From an uncultured Prosthecobacter sp. (GTDB lineage Bacteria > Verrucomicrobiota > Verrucomicrobiia > Verrucomicrobiales > Verrucomicrobiaceae): a stretch of 9,547 nucleotides of DNA. Position numbers and translations under genes: made by a program. The notes beneath the pieces were generated by a model. The model was not told the DNA's origin, searched no databases, and worked only from the letters and a program-made list of their open reading frames with translations. Location of the stretch: NCBI GenBank assembly GCA_947523045.1, contig CANNUR010000102.1, positions 1 through 9,547 on the forward strand, read 5' to 3'. Positions 1 through 4,011 of the stretch are shown in pieces (the first letter of the stretch is position 1; each line of letters starts with the position of its first letter).

Positions 1-915
1 CTTCTCCTCGCGGCCGCCTGAACCGATTAGGCTGCGGCGGTGCGCGGAGTACTTTTCCGCCTCTTCCTGCTGGCGCCGCTCCAGCAGGCGCGAGCGCAGG
101 ATGGTGAGGGCCTTCTCCTTGTTCTTGATCTGGCTGCGGCCGTCCTGGCAGCGCACGATGAGGCCGGTCGGCAGGTGCATGACCTGCACGGCGGAGTCGG
201 TGGTGTTGACCCCCTGGCCGCCGGCGCCGGAGGAGCGGCTGACTTCGATGCGCACCTCCTCAGGGCGCAGTTCCAGATCCACTTCATCGGCCTCGGGCAG
301 CACGGCGACGGTGGCGGCCGAGGTGTGGATGCGGCCCTGCGCCTCGGTGGCCGGCACGCGTTGCACACGGTGCACGCCGCTCTCGTACTTGAGCACGCGG
401 AAGACGTCCTCGCCGCTGATCTTCAGCACGATCTCCTTGTAGCCGCCGACGTCGGATGGGCTTGCCTCCAGCGTTTCGACCCGCCAGCCGCGCGCTTCGG
501 CGAAGCGGGTGTACAGCCGCGCCAGGTCGGCGGCGAACAGCGAGGCTTCGTCGCCTCCGGTGCCGGCACGGATTTCCACCAGGGCGTCACGGCCTTCGAG
601 CGGGTCGGGCGGCAGGATGGCGAATTGCACCGCCTTCTCGAGTTCGGCGACCCCTGCCTCCAGGGCGGGCAGCTCCGCACGCGCCAGCTCCGCCATTTCG
701 GCGTCCTCGCCGTGTGCCAGCGCGCGGCTGTCCTCGAGTTCGGTGAGCTGGCGCTGGTAGGCGTCCCAGTTCTGCAGCAGGCTGTCGAGCTGGCGGTGTT
801 CGCGCGTGAGTTCGCCGGCCTTCTTCGGATCGTCGAAAAAGCCGGGCTGCCCCATCAACTCCTCAAGCAGGCGGAAGCGGGCGCGCTTGGTTTCGAGGAT
901 GGCGCGGTAGTCCAT
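1..915 (-). CDS. prfA: Peptide chain release factor 1 (RF1), C-terminus off the window
   Basis: RF1 recognises UAA and UAG in the ribosomal A site and triggers hydrolysis of peptidyl-tRNA in the cytoplasm. The 305 residues visible read through to position 1 without a stop; about 50 residues of the usual ~355-360 are missing beyond the left edge. The stop-codon-reading tripeptide PAT lies at residues 188-190, inside HRVQRVPATEAQGRIHTS, which identifies RF1 rather than RF2 (SPF). The catalytic GGQ is at residues 232-234, in SSGAGGQGVNTTDSAVQ; both positions match E. coli RF1 within one residue. The acidic, helical N-terminal domain is present. The start is firm: an in-frame TGA lies only three codons upstream of this ATG. 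No Shine-Dalgarno is visible. The residue after GGQ is Gly, where E. coli has His. The gene lies downstream of rpmE on the same strand, behind a hairpin. Confidence 0.97.
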   Translation of the reverse strand, partial: MDYRAILETKRARFRLLEELMGQPGFFDDPKKAGELTREHRQLDSLLQNWDAYQRQLTELEDSRALAHGEDAEMAELARAELPALEAGVAELEKAVQFAILPPDPLEGRDALVEIRAGTGGDEASLFAADLARLYTRFAEARGWRVETLEASPSDVGGYKEIVLKISGEDVFRVLKYESGVHRVQRVPATEAQGRIHTSAATVAVLPEADEVDLELRPEEVRIEVSRSSGAGGQGVNTTDSAVQVMHLPTGLIVRCQDGRSQIKNKEKALTILRSRLLERRQQEEAEKYSAHRRSLIGSGGREEK

Positions 916-927
916 GGGTTCTCAGGC

Positions 928-967
928 AAAGAAAAACGGTGTCCGGCGCTGGGCGCGGACACCGTTT
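928..967 (-). terminator. Intrinsic-terminator-like hairpin between rpmE and prfA
   Basis: Read on the minus strand, an 11-bp perfect stem (AAACGGTGTCC pairing with GGACACCGTTT) encloses a 12-nt loop. The loop can itself add a GCGC/GCGC inner helix. The 3' arm runs directly into TTTTTCTTT. This is the classic layout of a Rho-independent terminator for rpmE, whose stop codon is 19 nt upstream. The U tract ends only 12 nt before the prfA ATG, so the structure may act as a partial terminator or attenuator, or may hold the prfA start region. The plus-strand side lacks a T tract, so the site looks one-directional. Confidence 0.8.
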
Positions 968-985
968 AGAAAAAGGCCGGGAAGG

Positions 986-1231
986 CTAGGAGGCGCTGGC
1001 GTCGCTGAGCTTGGGCGACGAGCGGCGCGCGCGGGTGCTGCCGTAGCGCTGGGCGAACTTGTCGACGCGGCCGGCGGTGTCGATGAAGCGCTGCTCACCG
1101 GTGAAGAAGGGGTGGCAGGCGGCACAGATGCCAATGCGCAGGTTCTGCACCGTCGAGATGGTGTTGAACACCGCGCCGCAGGTGCAGGTGATCGTGGTTT
1201 CGTAAACCGTGGGATGTCCTTGTTCTTTCAT
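986..1231 (-). CDS. rpmE: 50S ribosomal protein L31, zinc-binding type
   Basis: This is an 81-residue protein of the large ribosomal subunit, near the subunit interface. The family signature HPFFTGEQRFIDTAGRVDKF is at residues 40-59. Four cysteines, C16, C18, C36 and C39, form the CxC...CxxC zinc site, so this is the zinc-containing (C+) type rather than the zinc-free paralogue made under zinc limitation. The start MKEQGHP aligns with the family's usual MK..IHP opening; the longer open frame upstream has no L31 similarity. The basic, Ser/Ala-rich C-terminal tail after GRVDKFAQRYG is slightly longer than in E. coli (70 residues). No Shine-Dalgarno is visible upstream. It is the first gene of a minus-strand pair with prfA and is transcribed divergently from the sensor kinase. 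Confidence 0.96.
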   Translation of the reverse strand: MKEQGHPTVYETTITCTCGAVFNTISTVQNLRIGICAACHPFFTGEQRFIDTAGRVDKFAQRYGSTRARRSSPKLSDASAS

Positions 1232-1415
1232 GGGCTTGGTAGTCACGGGTTGCCGGCGAGGGGCGGAGGCCGCTTTCACCGGGGCGTGGGAGGCGGAGTT
1301 TGACACAGCAGCGTCGGCCGTCAACGGATTTCTCCCAGTCCTCCACCGTGTTGTGACGCCATTGCGCCACCCTTCCGTGCTGGCGACCGATGATGGAGCC
1401 TGCCACAGTGATGGG
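1232..1415. promoter_or_regulatory. Divergent intergenic region with opposed TTGAC boxes
   Basis: This 184-bp gap separates divergently transcribed rpmE and the sensor kinase, so it should carry promoters for both. On the plus strand TTGACA lies at 1300-1305; on the minus strand TTGACG lies at 1324-1319. They form an inverted repeat, TTGAC-N15-GTCAA. Either could be a -35 element. A weak minus-strand -10-like AAACTC (1301-1296) follows TTGACG at 17-nt spacing; no good plus-strand -10 is visible at 16-18 nt. The promoter reading is weak, and a regulator-binding palindrome is an alternative. I see no other clear element in the gap. Confidence 0.3.
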
Positions 1416-3356
1416 ATGTCGGTCCATCGCGTTTTTCGCCTGCTGCTCGCCGGTCTGCCGCTGCTGTCGGCGGGCTGCGGTGGGCTCGAACGGCTGTTGG
1501 AGGACGGTGAGCGGCAACGGCTGGCGGAGGAGGTGGCTGCCATGGAAGCCCGGCTCACCCGGTTGCCAGAGCCGAGGGTCGCGGCGCAGCCGCACCAGCG
1601 GCTCGGTTTCCATGGGCGCAGTGGTGACCCCGCCTGGATCGAACTGGACCTCCGGCGTGAGGTGGCCCTCGATGAGGTTGTATTGTTTCCTGCTCGCACC
1701 GCTGACCCTGGCGATGCCGCCAGTGGCTTCCCCCCGGAACTGCGCGTGCTTGGTGCTGGCGAGGATCAGGTCTTCCAGCCGCTGGCTGAATGGCGGCAGC
1801 CGGAGGGCGACGCGGGGTACGATCCGCCCTTTCTGCGCCTGCCACTGGCGGGTGCGCTGATCCGCCGGCTGCGCCTGGAGATTCGCGGGGGGCAGTCGCG
1901 CGGCCGAGGCCGGTTTTTTGCCCTGGGTGAGGTCGTCCTGCTTGCCGGCGGCGCCAATCATGCGCTTGGGGTGCCGGTGCGCGCCAGCGAGGGCATTCTC
2001 AATCCGCCGCGCTGGCAGCCGGAGAACCTCACCGATGGCTTTCTCTGGTTCGGCAATCTCCAGGGCGCGCGGGCCGCCTCGGCGAACGGTTTTCACAGTC
2101 GGATTGAATCATCGCCGGAGGCCGTGCCGAAATGGGTTGAGGTGGATCTTGAGGCTGAAGCCGCGATCGACGAGGTGCGCCTGGTGCCGGCCCGGCCGGT
2201 CGATTTCGCCGATGTCGCCGGTTTCGGCTTCCCGCCGCGTTACAGGGTCGAGTTGGTGCCGGAATCCGGGCCAGCCCTCACCCTGCAGACGGCCCTGGAT
2301 GATTCGCCCAATCCCGGCGATGCCGCTGTCTGCCTGCCGGCAGGCGGTCGCCCGGCCCGGCGGGTGCGGGTCACCGCCGAGCAACTTTGGCAGCGCAGTG
2401 AGGATTACATTTTTGCCCTCGCTGAACTGCAGGTGTGGGCGGGCGGCCGCAATCTCGCGCTGGGTCGTGAGGTCGCCTGTTCGGATCAGGTGTCCGCCAG
2501 TTCCTGGTCGTCGCAGGCCTTGGTGGACGGCCATGACAGCCGGCGCGAGCTGCTGGCCTGGCCCCAATGGCTCGAGCAAGCCAGCCAGCGTTTGCAGGTG
2601 GTTCACTCGCTGCAGGTGGCCCGCCAGCGTCTCGCCCTGCTGGATCGCGAGCATCAGCGCGCCGTGTTGCGCAGCCTTGGGGGCGGTGCCGGATTGATGC
2701 TGGTTTTCACGGCTGCCCTGCTCGGTTGGATGCACCAGCGTCAGAAGCGGGTTCGGCAAAGGCTGCGCGAGCGCCTGGCTCGAGACCTGCACGACGAGGT
2801 GGGATCCCAGCTCAGTCATCTATCCTTGCTTGCCGGCCAGGGCGATGCCGCCGCCCTGCCGAAGATTGCCGCCGGCACCCGCGAGTTGCAGCTGGTCATG
2901 CGCGATCTGGTCTGGTTAATTGCACCAGGCGGTGGCGATGCCCGCGATTTCACCGCTCGTTTGCGCGCGACGGCGCGTCAGTGGCTGGAGCCGGCCGTAA
3001 CCGAGGTGGCGGTGGAGACGGTGGGAGTGCCGCCCGAGGGGCAACTGCCGCTCGACTGGGCGCGTGAGGTGCTGCTGTTTGTTCGCGAAGCCCTGACCAA
3101 TGCTGCCCGTCACAGCCGGGCGCAACGCGTGTCGGTGCGGCAGGAATGGCGGCCGGATGCCTTCGTATGGACGCTGCAAGACGATGGCGTTGGCTTCGAC
3201 GAACAGGCCGCTGACTTTGCCGCAGGTTCCGGTCTCGGCAATCTCCGCCACCGGGCCGGCGTTTTGCAGGGGCGCATCGTCATCACCGCCCGCCCCGGGG
3301 GCGGTACACGCCTGGAACTGATCTGCCCACCGCCTCATGGACCTCTGGCTCATTGA
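1416..3356 (+). CDS. Sensor histidine kinase (HisKA_3 type) with two discoidin-like ectodomain modules
   Basis: This 646-residue membrane sensor kinase should autophosphorylate and pass phosphate to the regulator encoded next. Residues 1-21 are a signal peptide with hydrophobic core LLLAGLPLL and a lipobox-like LSAG-C21. A helical stretch follows (22-55), then discoidin-like copy 1 (about 62-180), an NHALG...W..ENLTDG linker (181-208), copy 2 (about 225-345), another NLALG...ALVDG tail (346-372), and a long helix (about 378-420). One transmembrane segment spans about 422-440. The cytoplasmic part has an H-box (RDLHDEVGSQL, phospho-acceptor H459), N-box (REALTNAARH, N562), G1 box (DDGVGF, D589-F594) and G2 box (GSGLGNL, 604-610). 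I chose the ATG at 1416 because it gives the signal peptide directly; the frame is open further upstream but runs back into rpmE. No Shine-Dalgarno is visible. The 3' end overlaps the regulator gene by 20 nt, which implies coupled translation. The ligand is unknown. Confidence 0.9.
   Translation: MSVHRVFRLLLAGLPLLSAGCGGLERLLEDGERQRLAEEVAAMEARLTRLPEPRVAAQPHQRLGFHGRSGDPAWIELDLRREVALDEVVLFPARTADPGDAASGFPPELRVLGAGEDQVFQPLAEWRQPEGDAGYDPPFLRLPLAGALIRRLRLEIRGGQSRGRGRFFALGEVVLLAGGANHALGVPVRASEGILNPPRWQPENLTDGFLWFGNLQGARAASANGFHSRIESSPEAVPKWVEVDLEAEAAIDEVRLVPARPVDFADVAGFGFPPRYRVELVPESGPALTLQTALDDSPNPGDAAVCLPAGGRPARRVRVTAEQLWQRSEDYIFALAELQVWAGGRNLALGREVACSDQVSASSWSSQALVDGHDSRRELLAWPQWLEQASQRLQVVHSLQVARQRLALLDREHQRAVLRSLGGGAGLMLVFTAALLGWMHQRQKRVRQRLRERLARDLHDEVGSQLSHLSLLAGQGDAAALPKIAAGTRELQLVMRDLVWLIAPGGGDARDFTARLRATARQWLEPAVTEVAVETVGVPPEGQLPLDWAREVLLFVREALTNAARHSRAQRVSVRQEWRPDAFVWTLQDDGVGFDEQAADFAAGSGLGNLRHRAGVLQGRIVITARPGGGTRLELICPPPHGPLAH
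1605..1952 (+). repeat. Discoidin-like module, kinase copy 1 (most diverged)
   Basis: This encodes kinase residues 64-179. Landmarks in order are GFHG, WIELDL, DEVVLFPAR, GFPPELRV, a variable loop, RRLRLEI, and FFALGEVVLLAGG. They match copy 2 and the PSD1 copy in the same order (GFHS/GWHS, KWVxVDL, EVRLxPA, GFGFPxRYRV, RVTA, YIFALxELQ, GG). The W-x-x-DL strand, the FP-x-x-RV strand and the closing LGEV strand resemble the beta-sandwich of galactose-binding/F5-8 type C domains; the fold assignment is inferred. This copy lacks the D-PNP loop seen in the other two. Confidence 0.7.
2088..2447 (+). repeat. Discoidin-like module, kinase copy 2 (close to the PSD1 copy)
   Basis: This encodes kinase residues 225-344. 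Landmarks are GFHSRI, KWVEVDL (K239), EVRLVPA, GFGFPPRYRVE, D-SPNPGD, RRVRVTAEQL, and SEDYIFALAELQ (E329 onward). All are shared in order with the module inside the PSD1 protein downstream. At DNA level, 2400-2432 and 5593-5625 are identical at 30 of 33 positions, including the same ATT-TTT codons for Ile-Phe despite the high GC content. The copy is preceded by an NHALG...NLTDG segment that looks like the usual beginning of an F5/8 type C domain. Confidence 0.8.
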
Positions 3357-3963
3357 AGACCATCGCGCCCTGCGCGAATCACTGGTGCTCGCCCTGCGCC
3401 AGGCAAGGCCCGACTGGGGGGTGCAGACCTTTGCGCGAGCCGAGGACGCGCTGGCGGCGGTGGCCGGCGGCGCGGTGGCCGACGTCCTCTTGCTCGATCT
3501 GGGTCTACCCGGTCTCGGGGGGCTGGAGGCGCTGCCGCTGCTGAAGGCTGCCCTGCCCAGCGCCGAGGTCGTGGTCTTCACGGTCTTCGACGATGCCGAC
3601 AAGATTTTTGCCGCGATCTGCGCCGGCGCCTCGGGTTACCTGCTCAAGTCGGAACCGGTCGAGGCCGTGGTGCGCGCGGTCGAGGAAGTGCGCGAGGGCG
3701 GGTCACCCATGCATCCGCAGGTGGCGCGCAAGGTGCTCGACCGCCTCAGCGGCCGGCGGCAGGCGCCGGAATCGGTGCTGTCCGAACGCGAGCGCGAGGT
3801 GCTGCAGGCGATGTCCGAAGGCTTGACGAAGAAGGAGATCGCCGCCCGCCTCGACCTGAGCGTGCACACCGTCGACAACTACCTGCGCCGCATCTACCGC
3901 AAGCTGCATGTCAACACCCTGCAGGGGGCGGTGGCGAAGGCGCTCAAGGACGGCCTGCTGTGA
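3337..3963 (+). CDS. NarL/LuxR-family response regulator, partner of the upstream kinase
   Basis: This 208-residue DNA-binding regulator is probably phosphorylated by the kinase it overlaps. The receiver domain (about 1-120) has the acidic pair E7/D8, phospho-acceptor D54 (VLLLDLGLPG), the switch residue T82 (VVFTVFDD) and the conserved K104 (GYLLKSEP). The LuxR-type helix-turn-helix (about 147-206) has LSEREREVLQAMSEGLTKKE followed by IAARLDLSVHTVDNYLRRI, with the recognition helix at SVHTVDNYL. The length is typical for the family. The ATG at 3337 lies inside the last codons of the kinase gene with no visible Shine-Dalgarno, so translation is probably coupled to kinase termination. Its stop is followed after 48 nt by the PSD1 gene, in the same frame. 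The likely targets are its own operon and similar PSD1/DUF1501 loci; this is inference from position. Confidence 0.93.
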   Translation: MDLWLIEDHRALRESLVLALRQARPDWGVQTFARAEDALAAVAGGAVADVLLLDLGLPGLGGLEALPLLKAALPSAEVVVFTVFDDADKIFAAICAGASGYLLKSEPVEAVVRAVEEVREGGSPMHPQVARKVLDRLSGRRQAPESVLSEREREVLQAMSEGLTKKEIAARLDLSVHTVDNYLRRIYRKLHVNTLQGAVAKALKDGLL

Positions 3964-4011
3964 CGTGATGCCGTGGCAGGAAATGCGCCGTTCTCCGCCG
4001 TATTCAAGCGC

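Noticed and set aside
40..969. A 309-codon open frame on the plus strand opposite prfA.
   Set aside because: It is antisense to a clearly recognisable RF1 with PAT and GGQ motifs. Long antisense frames are expected at this GC content, and its translation shows no family motif.
1209..1415. An N-terminal extension of the sensor kinase back to 1209.
   Set aside because: The frame is open, but it overlaps rpmE and would bury the signal peptide behind about 69 extra residues. The ATG at 1416 gives a normal leader.
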